47,605 nt of DNA from Candidatus Aenigmatarchaeota archaeon (GCA_023137195.1 JAGLPV010000016.1:1-47605), one strand, 5' to 3'. Counted from the stretch's first letter, positions 1-10,194 are shown. Notes: generated from the letters alone by a model not told the origin. Numbers and translations: made by a program.

Positions 1-1
1 T

Positions 2-1663
2 CCAAATATACCAATTTTAGACCTCCTCGAAAACAATACAAACACAACCAACAACACCCCTTTCTTCAACTGGACAATCTCGGCAGACATAGACGACGAC
101 ACAATAACATACGCCATACAAATAGACAACAATTCCGATTTCACCTCACCAGAACAGGTAAACCATTCCTTAACTCTCAACAACTACACCGCCAATATAC
201 TGACAGACGACACCTACTTCTGGAGAGTAAAAGCAATAACCTCAGACGCAAACTCAACATACACAACATACAGAATTTTCACAGTAGACACAACCCCTCC
301 AAACATCACAATAATAAACCCGCCAAATAACACAAATATTCCGGCAGGACTGGACTGGACATGGATAAACATTTCAACAGACGAAAATGCAATCTGTAGA
401 TACAACATTACAGATTCAAATTTCAATTTCGCAACAGAAGGAGCAGACTTCACAAACACAGGCGAACTAAATCATTCATTCAACTACTCTGTGGAGGATG
501 ACTATACATACACTTTTTTCTACAAGTGCAATGACTCTTTTGGAAATACAAACACCGGGTCAACTACGCACACCTTTTGGGTTGATCCAACAACTCCGCC
601 ATACAAACCAGAATTAAATTCCCCTGAAAATGACACATATATAACAAAGAATTATGCATTGCTCAACTGGACATGCACTGACCCGGAAGGAGATATGATG
701 ACAGCATACATCTATGCAGACAACTCAACAGCAACCACATTGATTAACACAACAACAGGTTGCCAGAACGGAAGCTCTTACACATTCAACTGGACTAATC
801 TAAACGACACAACATATTATTGGAGAGTTAACTGTACAGACACAGGCGGTTTTTCTAATATATCAGATACCTGGCAATTCACCGTTGACACAGCACCACC
901 GGAAATTAACATAATATCTCCATTGGCAAAAAAATATTCAGACAATACAATATGGTTCAATGTTACATTAAATGAAGTAGGAAACTGGTGTGGATACTCT
1001 TTAGACGGCGCATCAAACATAACCATGACAAACGCCTCAGGAAACTGGAATGCAAAAAACACATCTATGACAATAAAACAGCACAATGTAATATTTTACT
1101 GCAATGACTCTGCAGGAAACATGGATTCAACTCCAACAAGATATTTTGAAATCATACAGCTGACCGGGAAATTATATGTTTCATTAGCCCTTCCAAACAG
1201 CAATTATGTCTGTTCCAGGCAATCAGGCATCGTGGATGCAGGCGCAGTAAGCTTTAATTATTCAAACCCGGAAGAGGCATATGTAAATTCTTTCGGAAGC
1301 AATATAGTTTATTCTCTCTCCTCAGACCGTGCAGCAATCATAAACGCGCAAAATTATCCGGTCAACCATAAGATAAGCATATATACAAACAGTGATGTAT
1401 ATCTCGGATTCACAAAAGGAGACTGCCAGACAATAACCAAAAAATACAGCATGATAAAAGACAGCACCCTGCTTTATGAGTTGTCGCCTGCATTTGCCTA
1501 CATCGACGTTGATGACAAGGTCAGCATAAGGGCAGGCGCAAGATACAGCAATACGAACCTAACCGGAGATATAGGTCTGACTGCCGGAGCATACGAACTA
1601 ATGATAAAAAACAAAGGCAGGGATTCTTCAAGAGAAGAGATAATAAATATAAGAAGAAATTGA
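2..1663 (+). CDS. Secreted Ig/FnIII-like repeat surface protein, 5' end cut by window
   Basis: The reading frame is open from the first bases of the window, so the protein starts upstream; the GTG near position 491 is internal and is not the start. The 553 visible residues form repeats of about 100 residues with the beta-sandwich signature of FnIII/Ig-like archaeal surface proteins (repeated YFWRV/YYWRV, VDTTPP/VDTAPP linkers, NWTC/DWTW). N-glycosylation sequons (NxS/T) are very frequent, which fits an exported glycoprotein. The last 240 residues or so are nearly the same as the C-terminus of the next gene and contain paired cysteines (NWCGYSL, FYCND, YVCS, GDC). No C-terminal membrane anchor is visible. 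Role in adhesion or cell envelope is inference. Confidence 0.8.
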   Translation, partial: PNIPILDLLENNTNTTNNTPFFNWTISADIDDDTITYAIQIDNNSDFTSPEQVNHSLTLNNYTANILTDDTYFWRVKAITSDANSTYTTYRIFTVDTTPPNITIINPPNNTNIPAGLDWTWINISTDENAICRYNITDSNFNFATEGADFTNTGELNHSFNYSVEDDYTYTFFYKCNDSFGNTNTGSTTHTFWVDPTTPPYKPELNSPENDTYITKNYALLNWTCTDPEGDMMTAYIYADNSTATTLINTTTGCQNGSSYTFNWTNLNDTTYYWRVNCTDTGGFSNISDTWQFTVDTAPPEINIISPLAKKYSDNTIWFNVTLNEVGNWCGYSLDGASNITMTNASGNWNAKNTSMTIKQHNVIFYCNDSAGNMDSTPTRYFEIIQLTGKLYVSLALPNSNYVCSRQSGIVDAGAVSFNYSNPEEAYVNSFGSNIVYSLSSDRAAIINAQNYPVNHKISIYTNSDVYLGFTKGDCQTITKKYSMIKDSTLLYELSPAFAYIDVDDKVSIRAGARYSNTNLTGDIGLTAGAYELMIKNKGRDSSREEIINIRRN

Positions 1664-1668
1664 AGAAA

Positions 1669-1678
1669 ATATATAAAA
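1669..1678 (+). promoter_or_regulatory. TATA box for second surface protein
   Basis: atatataaaa is centred about 25 nt before the ATG at 1698 and lies just after the stop of the preceding gene. It supports a separate, leaderless transcript for the second surface protein. Confidence 0.55.
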
Positions 1679-1697
1679 ATAAAATACAGAAGAATCT

Positions 1698-3212
1698 ATG
1701 AAATTTCAAAAAAAATCAAAAATCGTTGTGCTTACACTTTTTCTTCTACTGTTTTTTTTGACATCTTTTTCTTATGCGTTTTCCCCAACATTTTATGATA
1801 ATTTTTGCGAAACAGAAAAAATTACAGATTTAACAATACTCAATACTCAATCATATCCAATAGTCGGAGGCAACTGGACTGTCAAGTTCAATACAACAGG
1901 AATTGCAGATTTGACAATTTTCCCGGCAGATGAAACTAATTGGAATAAAGCAGAAAAAAATAATGACCTGGAATTCCTGGAACTAAAATGCGGCAGTCAA
2001 ACATTAAATTACAGATGGACAAATAATGCAGTTTTTATTGAAAACTACTCCTGCGACCAGACCAGTTATGAAATATCAAATGTTTTGACTTCCGGCAAAC
2101 ATGCATTGAAATTTAGTTATGGAAATATCATAAGATATGCCAACAATTTTGCATCGGAAAATATAACTTTTGTCCTGCCTACAAAAGAAAACAATTCTTA
2201 TACTCCCAGCAACTGGGTCTATATAAACATCACCTCTGATGAAGACCTGAACCAGTCTTTGGTGGAATGGGGAAACTCTTCGGGATATACCAATATTTCG
2301 ATGAGCAATTCTTCCACAACAAATTGGCATATCAACATAACAGATTTGCAGGATTATGCTTATAATTACACTATTTTGGCTCAAAATACATCTGGCTATT
2401 GGGTGCAGACAGGGATAAGATATATCGATGTAGATACGACAACAACTTTAATTAATATACAATCCCCTTTATCTTACAACTATTCCACCCCCACAATATG
2501 GTTCAATACCACACTAAATAAGCCGGGAGACTGGTGCGGCTACTCTCTTGACGGAGCATCAAACATAACCATGACAAACTCTTCCGGCAACTGGAATGCA
2601 AAAAACACATCAATGACAATAGGACAGCACAATGTGAGATTTTACTGCAACGATACAGCAGGAAACATGAATTCAACTCCGGTAAGATATTTTAATGTTA
2701 AACAGCAGATGACCGGAAAGCTATATATCTCTTTATCTCTTCCAAACACAAACTATGTCTGCTCCAAACAATCAGGAATTATTGATTCAGGCACAGCAAG
2801 CTTTAATTATCCAAACCCGGAAGATGCATATGTAAATTCTTTTGGAAGCAATATAGTTTATTCTTTATCCTCAGACCGCGCAGCAAACATAATAGCGCAA
2901 AATTATCCATCCGACCACAAGATAAGCATATTTACAAACAGCGAAATATATCTTGGATTCACGAAAGGAGACTGCTCAACAATCACAAAAAAATACAGCA
3001 GGATAAAAGACAGTACCCTGCTTTACGAGTTGTCGCCTGCATTTGCCTATATTGACAGCACTGACGAGATTTGCGCAAAGGCAGGAGCAAGATACAGCAA
3101 TCTGAAACTCTCAGGCGAATCAGATATTCCATCAGGAAAGTACAATTTTCTGGTAAGCAAGCTTGACCCGGACAGCCAGGGCAGACCAACAGTAGATGTA
3201 AGACGAAGTTGA
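1698..3212 (+). CDS. Secreted Ig-like surface protein, paralogue of upstream gene
   Basis: The 504-residue protein begins with a clear Sec signal peptide: KKSK, then about 18 hydrophobic residues, then SYA before the predicted cleavage near residue 28. The mature N-terminal part (residues 30-250) is unlike the upstream protein and has Ig/FnIII-like character with many NxS/T sequons. From about residue 260 to the end it closely parallels the upstream protein, including DWCGYSLDGASNITMTN, YVNSFGSNIVYSLSSDRAA and LLYELSPAFAYID. The C-terminal module is therefore a shared domain, possibly for envelope attachment or assembly. The start is supported by the signal peptide and by a TATA box 25 nt upstream. 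I do not recognise a named family. Confidence 0.85.
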   Translation: MKFQKKSKIVVLTLFLLLFFLTSFSYAFSPTFYDNFCETEKITDLTILNTQSYPIVGGNWTVKFNTTGIADLTIFPADETNWNKAEKNNDLEFLELKCGSQTLNYRWTNNAVFIENYSCDQTSYEISNVLTSGKHALKFSYGNIIRYANNFASENITFVLPTKENNSYTPSNWVYINITSDEDLNQSLVEWGNSSGYTNISMSNSSTTNWHINITDLQDYAYNYTILAQNTSGYWVQTGIRYIDVDTTTTLINIQSPLSYNYSTPTIWFNTTLNKPGDWCGYSLDGASNITMTNSSGNWNAKNTSMTIGQHNVRFYCNDTAGNMNSTPVRYFNVKQQMTGKLYISLSLPNTNYVCSKQSGIIDSGTASFNYPNPEDAYVNSFGSNIVYSLSSDRAANIIAQNYPSDHKISIFTNSEIYLGFTKGDCSTITKKYSRIKDSTLLYELSPAFAYIDSTDEICAKAGARYSNLKLSGESDIPSGKYNFLVSKLDPDSQGRPTVDVRRS

Positions 3213-3222
3213 TTTAAAAAAG
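3213..3222 (+). promoter_or_regulatory. TATA-like element for archaeosine enzyme
   Basis: tttaaaaaag directly follows the stop codon of the preceding gene and is centred about 24 nt before the ATG at 3241, consistent with a leaderless start. Confidence 0.4.
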
Positions 3223-3240
3223 TTTATTCTTAATTTACTC

Positions 3241-4605
3241 ATGGACTTGGATACAAAGACAATGATAATTGAAAACAACAAATGCGCATGGGGAAAATGC
3301 ATATTTTGTTCATTCAGCAAAAAGCAGAATGTGCAGATTCTTAGCGAAGACAAATTAAAACAATTAATTGAAAACGAATTAGATGGAATAACAACCTTAA
3401 AACAATTAAAATTTTTTAATTCCGGCAGTTTCCTGGATGAGAATCAAATACCCATTCCGGTTCAGGATTTTTTATTAGAAAAATGCAAACAGCTAAAGAC
3501 AGAAGAATTAATTTTCGAGTGCCACCCGATGTTTATTACCGACAAGAACATCAGCAGAATCAGGAAAAAACTAAACGATATTAATTACAGCCCCAAAATC
3601 AATGTTGCAATAGGATTGGAGAGTGCAGATAACACAATCTTAAAAAAAATTAAAAAAGGCATCACAAGAGAAACATACACAAAAGCAGTAGAACTACTAA
3701 AAAAATACAATTTTTATGCAAGAACATATCTGATGGCGAATCTCCCGTATAAAAAAGATTATTCCAAATCATTAAATGATTCTGTTGATTTTGCGCTTCC
3801 AATGAGCGACACAATATGTATAATAAATGCATATCCTTACGGCTATGCAGAATTGTTCGACATCTGGCTTAGCCGAAAATGGCACCCTCTAAACAAAAAT
3901 GAATTTGAAAAAATCACCAAAAAATACAAAAACAACAAAAAAATTGAGATATTTTTTGATGATTTCATTTCCTATCCGAAATTTTCACTTCCTAAGCAAA
4001 AAAAAGTTGATTTGTACGGGGCAAACAAATTCAATCTGACTCATCCATATTACGAAGTATGGCAGGAATACCTTGCAGATTTTTATATCCCTCCAAAAGT
4101 CAAAGAACATGTTTTAATCCTTCCATGCAGTTATAGAAAGCCGTATTCAATGTCAAAGACACACAAGGCAATTATTACACGACTCAAAGGAGCATATAGT
4201 TACGGGAAAATCCACCAAATTATGGTATCCAATCCGGGACTTATCCCGAGAGAGTTTGAGTCCAAATATCCTTTTGCCAAGTATGACTGGCCCGAAGCAC
4301 AGGAAACGCCAAATATAAAAAAATTATATACTGTTGTGACACAGGCAAGAATAGAGAACTATTTAAAAAATCACAAAGATTACTATTCTTACAATTCAAA
4401 AAAGCCTGTTTTTTGCTATCTGAAATACGAAGCAGAATCTTACATTGCATTAAAAAATGCATGCAAAAACCTGGATATTTCTCTAATAAATCTTGTAGAC
4501 AAAGACACATATGACTTGTTTAAAAAACAGGGAATGAAGGACATATTAATCAACGAGATGCTTCTGGACAAGATGTTTTTGGGTCTGGCAAAAAGAAAAC
4601 TATAA
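3241..4605 (+). CDS. Archaeosine biosynthesis fusion: RaSEA-like radical SAM plus ArcS-like domain
   Basis: The 454-residue protein combines two enzymes of archaeosine (G+) formation at tRNA position 15. Residues 1 to about 245 match the RaSEA radical SAM lyase: cluster cysteines C15, C20 and C23, then FNSGSFLDENQIP, ECHPMFITD and VAIGLESADN. Residues about 265-450 resemble the core domain of archaeosine synthase ArcS and contain its signature PCX3KPYX2SX2H at residues 295-308 (P295-C296, K300-P-Y302, S305, H308). ArcS attaches lysine to preQ0-tRNA, and RaSEA then cleaves the adduct to archaeosine. The cluster spacing here is CX4CX2C rather than the common CX3CX2C. PUA and TGT-like parts of full-length ArcS are not seen. 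The family assignment is from motifs; that one chain does both steps is inference. Confidence 0.7.
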   Translation: MDLDTKTMIIENNKCAWGKCIFCSFSKKQNVQILSEDKLKQLIENELDGITTLKQLKFFNSGSFLDENQIPIPVQDFLLEKCKQLKTEELIFECHPMFITDKNISRIRKKLNDINYSPKINVAIGLESADNTILKKIKKGITRETYTKAVELLKKYNFYARTYLMANLPYKKDYSKSLNDSVDFALPMSDTICIINAYPYGYAELFDIWLSRKWHPLNKNEFEKITKKYKNNKKIEIFFDDFISYPKFSLPKQKKVDLYGANKFNLTHPYYEVWQEYLADFYIPPKVKEHVLILPCSYRKPYSMSKTHKAIITRLKGAYSYGKIHQIMVSNPGLIPREFESKYPFAKYDWPEAQETPNIKKLYTVVTQARIENYLKNHKDYYSYNSKKPVFCYLKYEAESYIALKNACKNLDISLINLVDKDTYDLFKKQGMKDILINEMLLDKMFLGLAKRKL

Positions 4606-4717
4606 TTATTTGAAATACAATCCCCCCAAATGGCATAAACAATCGTCTTAGAGGCAATAAAGAGGCATGTTCGGAAAATAGAAAAGCACTAAATATTTTG
4701 ATGGATTCTGGTTTCCA

Positions 4718-4727
4718 TTTATAAAAT
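4718..4727 (+). promoter_or_regulatory. TATA box upstream of the Lys-rich membrane protein
   Basis: tttataaaat is centred about 25 nt before the ATG at 4747. The rest of 4606-4746 shows no gene or structured RNA that I can recognise. Confidence 0.5.
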
Positions 4728-4746
4728 TTTTATCCAAATAATAAAC

Positions 4747-5196
4747 ATGAAAAAACAAGACAAAAAGTTAAACAACACTACAACAGAATTAAAATCATCA
4801 AAAAAAGAAGAAACCAAGACAACTGAAAAAATCAAGGAAGATAAAACCAAAAAAAAAGAAAAATCCAAAAAAAAGAGAAAATCAGATAATCTTGACAAAG
4901 TAATGACAATAGTCGCAGTTCTTCTTCTTCTTTGCGCAATAGGAGGCTACCTTATTTTGAAAGATAAAAATGAAACAGAAGCCTTGGTTGAAAAGTGCTT
5001 TGCAATCCAAAACAGCCCGGACCTCCAATATGAATGCAAATGCGTCCCGACATTTCTTTTAAATAGGACAGACACAGGCGAATATGTAAAGAAGAGAAGT
5101 AAAGAGATGTGCACCTGCTCCTGCGACATTGGAACAGGAACCCCTTATGTCGTGGAATTAAGGGTTGCAGAAAACCCGGATGAATTGAAGCAGTAA
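4747..5196 (+). CDS. Lys-rich single-pass membrane protein, Cys-rich C-terminus
   Basis: I do not recognise this 149-residue protein. Residues 1-55 are an extremely Lys/Glu/Thr-rich, probably disordered cytoplasmic tail. Residues about 58-78 form one membrane segment (VMTIVAVLLLLCAIGGYLIL). The C-terminal 70 residues would lie outside the cell and carry seven cysteines (ECKC, MCTCSCD), suggesting disulfides or metal binding. The start is supported by a TATA element 25 nt upstream. It precedes the SecE/Spt5/L11 genes by only 56 nt, so cotranscription with them is possible. Confidence 0.7.
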   Translation: MKKQDKKLNNTTTELKSSKKEETKTTEKIKEDKTKKKEKSKKKRKSDNLDKVMTIVAVLLLLCAIGGYLILKDKNETEALVEKCFAIQNSPDLQYECKCVPTFLLNRTDTGEYVKKRSKEMCTCSCDIGTGTPYVVELRVAENPDELKQ

Positions 5197-5252
5197 ACTT
5201 CTATTTAAACTTTTAAACTTATCATACAATTAAGGTTGACGAAGAATTCAAT

Positions 5253-5456
5253 ATGGCAAGTAGTAAAATGCATAAGATGATGTTATATATCAAGAATTAT
5301 GCAATCAAATGCAAAAGGGTGTTAAAACTACTGAAATATCCCGCAAAACAAGAATTGATGATGTCTATGAAAATAACAATAGCTGGTTTTTTAATAATTG
5401 GCTTTATTGGATTTTTGATAGCATTAATAATAAACAAATTGGATTTATTCGTTTAA
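5253..5456 (+). CDS. secE: Preprotein translocase subunit SecE (Sec61 gamma)
   Basis: This 67-residue protein has the archaeal SecE/Sec61-gamma plan: an amphipathic N-terminal helix with CKRVLKLLKYP (the conserved K-R-V-L-K-x-x-K-x-P-x-x-x-E pattern) followed by one C-terminal membrane helix, about residues 40-63. SecE clamps the two halves of SecY in the membrane channel. The position directly before spt5, 6 nt away, is the classical archaeal order secE-spt5-L11. An ATG four codons later than the alternative upstream start cannot be excluded. Confidence 0.85.
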   Translation: MASSKMHKMMLYIKNYAIKCKRVLKLLKYPAKQELMMSMKITIAGFLIIGFIGFLIALIINKLDLFV

Positions 5457-5462
5457 TAGATT

Positions 5463-5912
5463 ATGGTAATATATGCAATAAGGACGACAAGAGGCAGGGA
5501 AAAGCTTATAATGGAAACCCTTTACAGTAAATTGGAGACCAATGAAGACAGCGACGTGTATGCTTTATTTCATCCCCCAAGTTTAAGAGGCTATATTTTT
5601 ATAGAGGCAAGAGACAAAGATGCCATAAGAACAGTAACTTCTCACGTACCAAATATTAGAGGAATGTTAAACGAGGAAGTGACAATAGAAAGTTTGGAAC
5701 ATTACTTTGCCAAGAAAGAAGAAAAAATAGTATTCAGGCAGGGTGATCTTGTAGAAATTATCCGCGGACCATTCAAAAAAGAAAAAGCAAAGATAAAGAC
5801 AGTAAATGAGGCAAAGGAAGAGGCAAAAATAGAATTGATAAACAGCGTTGTTCCAATACCAATTACAATTAAATTAAACCAGTTAAAACAATTAGAGACA
5901 CAAAGTGATTAA
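5463..5912 (+). CDS. spt5: Transcription elongation factor Spt5 (NusG family)
   Basis: The 149-residue protein has an N-terminal NGN domain (residues 1-80; YAIRTTRGREKLI, LRGYIFIEA, HVPNIRG) and a C-terminal KOW domain (residues about 88-145; FRQGDLVEIIRGPFKKEKAKI). Spt5 binds the RNA polymerase clamp, normally with Spt4, and promotes processive elongation. It lies between secE and the L11 gene, the conserved archaeal neighbourhood. Its stop codon is separated from the L11 ATG by a single base, so the two are probably translationally coupled. Confidence 0.92.
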   Translation: MVIYAIRTTRGREKLIMETLYSKLETNEDSDVYALFHPPSLRGYIFIEARDKDAIRTVTSHVPNIRGMLNEEVTIESLEHYFAKKEEKIVFRQGDLVEIIRGPFKKEKAKIKTVNEAKEEAKIELINSVVPIPITIKLNQLKQLETQSD

Positions 5913-5913
5913 T

Positions 5914-7258
<1,345 letters not shown>

Positions 7259-7266
7259 AAAATAAT

Positions 7267-7701
7267 ATGGAAGAAAAAAAAGTAAGAAACATAATCAACG
7301 GCACAGTGATAGACCATATAAAACCAAATTGCGCAATGAAAGTGCTGTCTATTTTAAAGGACATAGACCAGGAATGCCTGATTGTCTGCATCAATACAGA
7401 TAGTAAAAAATACGGCAGAAAGGATGTGATAAAAATAGAAAACAAATTCCTACAGGAAAACGAGTACAATGAACTTGCCCTTATCAGCCCGGAGGCAACA
7501 ATAAGCATGATAAAAGACGGGAAAATAACAAGCAAGGAAAAAGTAAAAACACCAACACATATCAAAGGAATAGGAAAATGCAAAAATCCGCGCTGTATAA
7601 CAAACTGCCAGGACATAGAGACAGAATTTGATGTAGAGAACGGGGATAAAATTATTCTAAGATGTGTTTATTGCGAAAGCACCAACGAGTACAAAAACTA
7701 A
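7267..7701 (+). CDS. pyrI: Aspartate carbamoyltransferase regulatory subunit
   Basis: The 144-residue protein has the N-terminal allosteric domain (NGTVIDHIKPNCAMKVL, the nucleotide-binding start typical of PyrI) and a C-terminal zinc domain with C105, C110, C133 and C136. With PyrB it would form the allosteric holoenzyme inhibited by CTP or UTP. The ATG at 7267 is preferred because it matches the usual PyrI N-terminus; a longer frame reaching back into pyrB is not needed. Its end meets the stop of the convergent RimK-like gene with a single base between. Confidence 0.95.
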   Translation: MEEKKVRNIINGTVIDHIKPNCAMKVLSILKDIDQECLIVCINTDSKKYGRKDVIKIENKFLQENEYNELALISPEATISMIKDGKITSKEKVKTPTHIKGIGKCKNPRCITNCQDIETEFDVENGDKIILRCVYCESTNEYKN

Positions 7702-7702
7702 T

Positions 7703-8617
7703 TTATTCTTCCTTTTTGAATTCTTTTTCTTCATCCAGCATCCGGTGAATCCTCTCAACAAGTCTCTTTGCAATATTGACTTCTGTTGCCTCTGTCAGTC
7801 CAACAATCCCTGGATTAATATTGAGTTCAATGCAGTAATAATTACCCTCCATGTCCTCGACAAAATCCACGCCGCAAATATCTGCATTGATGAGTTTTGT
7901 GCATTTAAATGCCATTCTTTTTAGGTTCATGTCGGGTTCAAATTTCTCACCTTTATTTCCGCATTTTATATTGGCACGGGTTGTGTCTTTATCCTTTATC
8001 ACTCTTTTCATTGAGCCAATTACTTCGTCACAGCATACCAGTATTCTTATATCCTCGCCTTTGTTTTTCACAAATTCCTGGATAAGCATGGTTTGCTTCA
8101 TAGATTCAAGAGAAGAGACAACAGAGTCAAGAGTAGTTAAATCCTCGATATACATAACTCCCTTGCCGCCGGAGCCCTCGAGCAGTTTCAGCATAATAGG
8201 AAAGCGTAATTTTTTCCCGACATCAGAAATGGTCTCTTTATTTGCCAGATATGTTTTTGGCGTAAGAATACCGTTTTTTGCCAGGAGCATGTTTGTCAGG
8301 AATTTGTCATGCACTGTGTTTATGGCCCCAGAAGGGTAATTTGTCTTTATTCCCAATAAACCAAATGCCTCGATGATTTTATATCCTCTACCCTTCCTAT
8401 GAGAATCTATTTTTGCAAAAACATAATCTGTTTGCGTCAAATCCACTTCCTTCCCGTCAACAAAAACTGTAATTTTAATACCACCATTAATCGTCAGGAT
8501 AACTTCCTCAATAAAGGCATGCGTGACATCAAAGACTTCTTCTGCTTCTTTAAGAATCATTTTTGTTGTTTTAGCGAAGTTCTTAGGGGTTAAGAGTAAA
8601 ATACGATGTTTATTCAT
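7703..8617 (-). CDS. RimK-family ATP-grasp ligase
   Basis: The 304-residue protein has the ATP-grasp fold of RimK/LysX-type amino-acid ligases. Visible elements are FPIMLKLLEGSGGKGVMYIE (ATP-binding loop, about residues 135-155), LIQEFVKNKGEDIRI and the metal-binding end CGVDFVEDMEGNYYCIELN. Such enzymes use ATP to attach an amino acid, often glutamate, to a carboxylate on a protein C-terminus, coenzyme F420 or an amino-acid carrier protein. The substrate cannot be told from the sequence, and no lysine/arginine carrier genes are nearby. The hairpin repeat at 8673-8795 lies in front of its start, after the superoxide reductase gene. Confidence 0.82.
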   Translation of the reverse strand: MNKHRILLLTPKNFAKTTKMILKEAEEVFDVTHAFIEEVILTINGGIKITVFVDGKEVDLTQTDYVFAKIDSHRKGRGYKIIEAFGLLGIKTNYPSGAINTVHDKFLTNMLLAKNGILTPKTYLANKETISDVGKKLRFPIMLKLLEGSGGKGVMYIEDLTTLDSVVSSLESMKQTMLIQEFVKNKGEDIRILVCCDEVIGSMKRVIKDKDTTRANIKCGNKGEKFEPDMNLKRMAFKCTKLINADICGVDFVEDMEGNYYCIELNINPGIVGLTEATEVNIAKRLVERIHRMLDEEKEFKKEE

Positions 8618-8672
8618 TGTAATTAAAGTTTGTTTTTTTTAAAAAACTTTGTTTACAACATAATTGTAAAAT

Positions 8673-8795
8673 GTTTCCTTAATCCAATCCACAGGAACGC
8701 ACGGAACGGGGAAAGGAACAGTTAGAACCAGTTTATTCTTCTCTATGTTCTTGTGCTTTCCCGTGTCTTCCTGTGCGTTCTGTGGATTTAATTGG
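8673..8795. repeat. Long imperfect inverted repeat (hairpin element), copy 1
   Basis: Left arm 8684-8702 contains aatccacaggaacgcac. The right arm, read in reverse complement from 8788 to 8773, gives aatccacagaacgcac, which differs by one base. Inner arms ggggaaag and ctttcccg also pair. The right arm overlaps the stop codon of the superoxide reductase gene. A related element lies at 18579-18746 with the same tttcct-aatcca start and gtggattta end. It could act as a transcript terminator or be a small palindromic mobile repeat. Confidence 0.6.
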
Positions 8796-9171
8796 TCCAC
8801 AGACCGTGAATGTTGCACAATGCCCTTGCCTTAATCCCTTCTGTGTCTTCTAGATGGAATTCTGCCTCTGGTTTGTCGCCGGGGCTTAATCTCTTGCCGA
8901 CCAATATATTTCCGTCACGGACAATCTGTATCAATAGTATATGATGGCTTTCTTCCATAGGATGCTCTATTGACCCTACCTTTACAGTCACTTTGTTTTC
9001 ATCTATATCCACAACAGGAACATGCTTTTCTTTTCCCTCCTGCTCAACAGTCTTTTCTTCCAGCAAAGTCATATCCTGTCCGCAGCAGACTAATGTCCCC
9101 TGACCGGCTTCAAGCACAGAAACTACATTGCCGCATATTTCGCATTTATATATCTGATTTATTTTTGTCAT
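8788..9171 (-). CDS. dfx: Superoxide reductase, two-iron desulfoferrodoxin type
   Basis: The 127-residue protein reduces superoxide to peroxide without making oxygen, typical of anaerobes. Residues 1-36 form a desulforedoxin domain with C10, C13, C29 and C30 binding a rubredoxin-like iron. The catalytic domain has the iron ligands H50, H70, H76, H122 and C119 and the conserved lysine next to the first histidine (K49-H50). A Shine-Dalgarno-like gaggg lies about 7 nt before the ATG. It is the last gene of the minus-strand oxygen-stress operon, and peroxide it forms could be removed by the two rubrerythrins encoded upstream. Confidence 0.95.
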   Translation of the reverse strand: MTKINQIYKCEICGNVVSVLEAGQGTLVCCGQDMTLLEEKTVEQEGKEKHVPVVDIDENKVTVKVGSIEHPMEESHHILLIQIVRDGNILVGKRLSPGDKPEAEFHLEDTEGIKARALCNIHGLWTN

Positions 9172-9181
9172 TTTAATCCCT

Positions 9182-10180
9182 CTAATTAACTACATTCGTA
9201 TAATTTTTATCGCAATAAGATTCAATGTTTTGGGCTGTCGTATCGAGTATCCTTATCAATGCCTCTTTACTATTGAATGCATTATGCAGTGTAAATACAA
9301 CATTATCCATCTTGAATATCCTGTGATCCCGCAAAATCGTTTTCCATTTATCAACATTGTCCTCGTACAACAGCTGTTTTTCTTCTGTTATAAGTTCCTC
9401 TCCTTCAATGACATCAATGCCTGCCCCGGAAAGTATCTTGTTTTCAAGAGCATACAGGAGAGCATCAGTATCAACTATTTGTCCTCTTGCGGTATTTATC
9501 AGTATTGCTCCTTTTTTTATCAGGTGAATTGTTTCTTTATTTATCATATGGTGCGTGTATTTGTTGTAAGGCACATGCAGGGAAATTATATCTGATTTTT
9601 TCAGCAGGTCTTCAAAAGAGCTGTACTCAAAACATAGCACTTCAGACAAAAAAGTCTGCCTGTGCAGGTCATATACCAAAACATTCATGCCAAACCCTTT
9701 TGCTATTTTTGCGACATTCAGCCCAATATGCCCCCCTCCGACAATCCCTATGGTTTTCCCCTTGAGGTCAAAGCCAGTAAGCCCCTCAATAGAAAAATTA
9801 TTCTTGAGCGTCCGGACATAAGATTTATGAACATTTCTTGAAAGAGACATAATAAGCGCAAATGTGTGCTCTGCAACAGTATTTTCTCCGTAATAGGGAA
9901 CATTGCACACAGGAATCTTTTTTTTCTTTGCCTCTTTTACATCTATGTGGTCAAAGCCGGTAGATCTTGTTGCAATCAGTTTAAGGCTTGTTAATTTTTC
10001 AAGAACCTCAACATCAACTTTTGAATAAATAAAGACAGAAATAATGTCAGCGTTTTTTGCCTTCAATATATTGTTTTCATTGAGTTTTTCTTCAAAAAAA
10101 AGAAGGTCGTGTTCCTTTAATTTTTTCTTCAGGTATGCTTTTTCCCACGGCTTTACTTCAAAAAATGCTATTTTTGACAT
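9182..10180 (-). CDS. D-2-hydroxyacid dehydrogenase (D-lactate dehydrogenase-like)
   Basis: The 332-residue enzyme has the NAD-binding motif GGGHIG at residues 148-153 followed by D171, which favours NAD over NADP. Catalytic residues of the family are visible: R232 in NTARGQ, the acidic residue near 259-261 and H299 in TLHNAF. It would interconvert a 2-keto acid such as pyruvate and the D-hydroxy acid; length and the YGENTVAEHTFAL segment suggest the D-LDH subgroup. It sits within the oxygen-stress operon with aaggtg before its ATG. Its link there may be disposal of reductant, which is inference. Confidence 0.9.
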   Translation of the reverse strand: MSKIAFFEVKPWEKAYLKKKLKEHDLLFFEEKLNENNILKAKNADIISVFIYSKVDVEVLEKLTSLKLIATRSTGFDHIDVKEAKKKKIPVCNVPYYGENTVAEHTFALIMSLSRNVHKSYVRTLKNNFSIEGLTGFDLKGKTIGIVGGGHIGLNVAKIAKGFGMNVLVYDLHRQTFLSEVLCFEYSSFEDLLKKSDIISLHVPYNKYTHHMINKETIHLIKKGAILINTARGQIVDTDALLYALENKILSGAGIDVIEGEELITEEKQLLYEDNVDKWKTILRDHRIFKMDNVVFTLHNAFNSKEALIRILDTTAQNIESYCDKNYTNVVN

Positions 10181-10194
10181 TTCAGTTCACCTTT

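Noticed and set aside
491-1663. Start of the first surface protein at position 491
   Set aside because: The codon is an internal GTG and the same frame is open with the same Ig-like repeat pattern back to the first bases of the window.
5309-5530. A 73-residue frame overlapping secE and spt5
   Set aside because: It is a shifted reading of two well-supported genes and has no family features.
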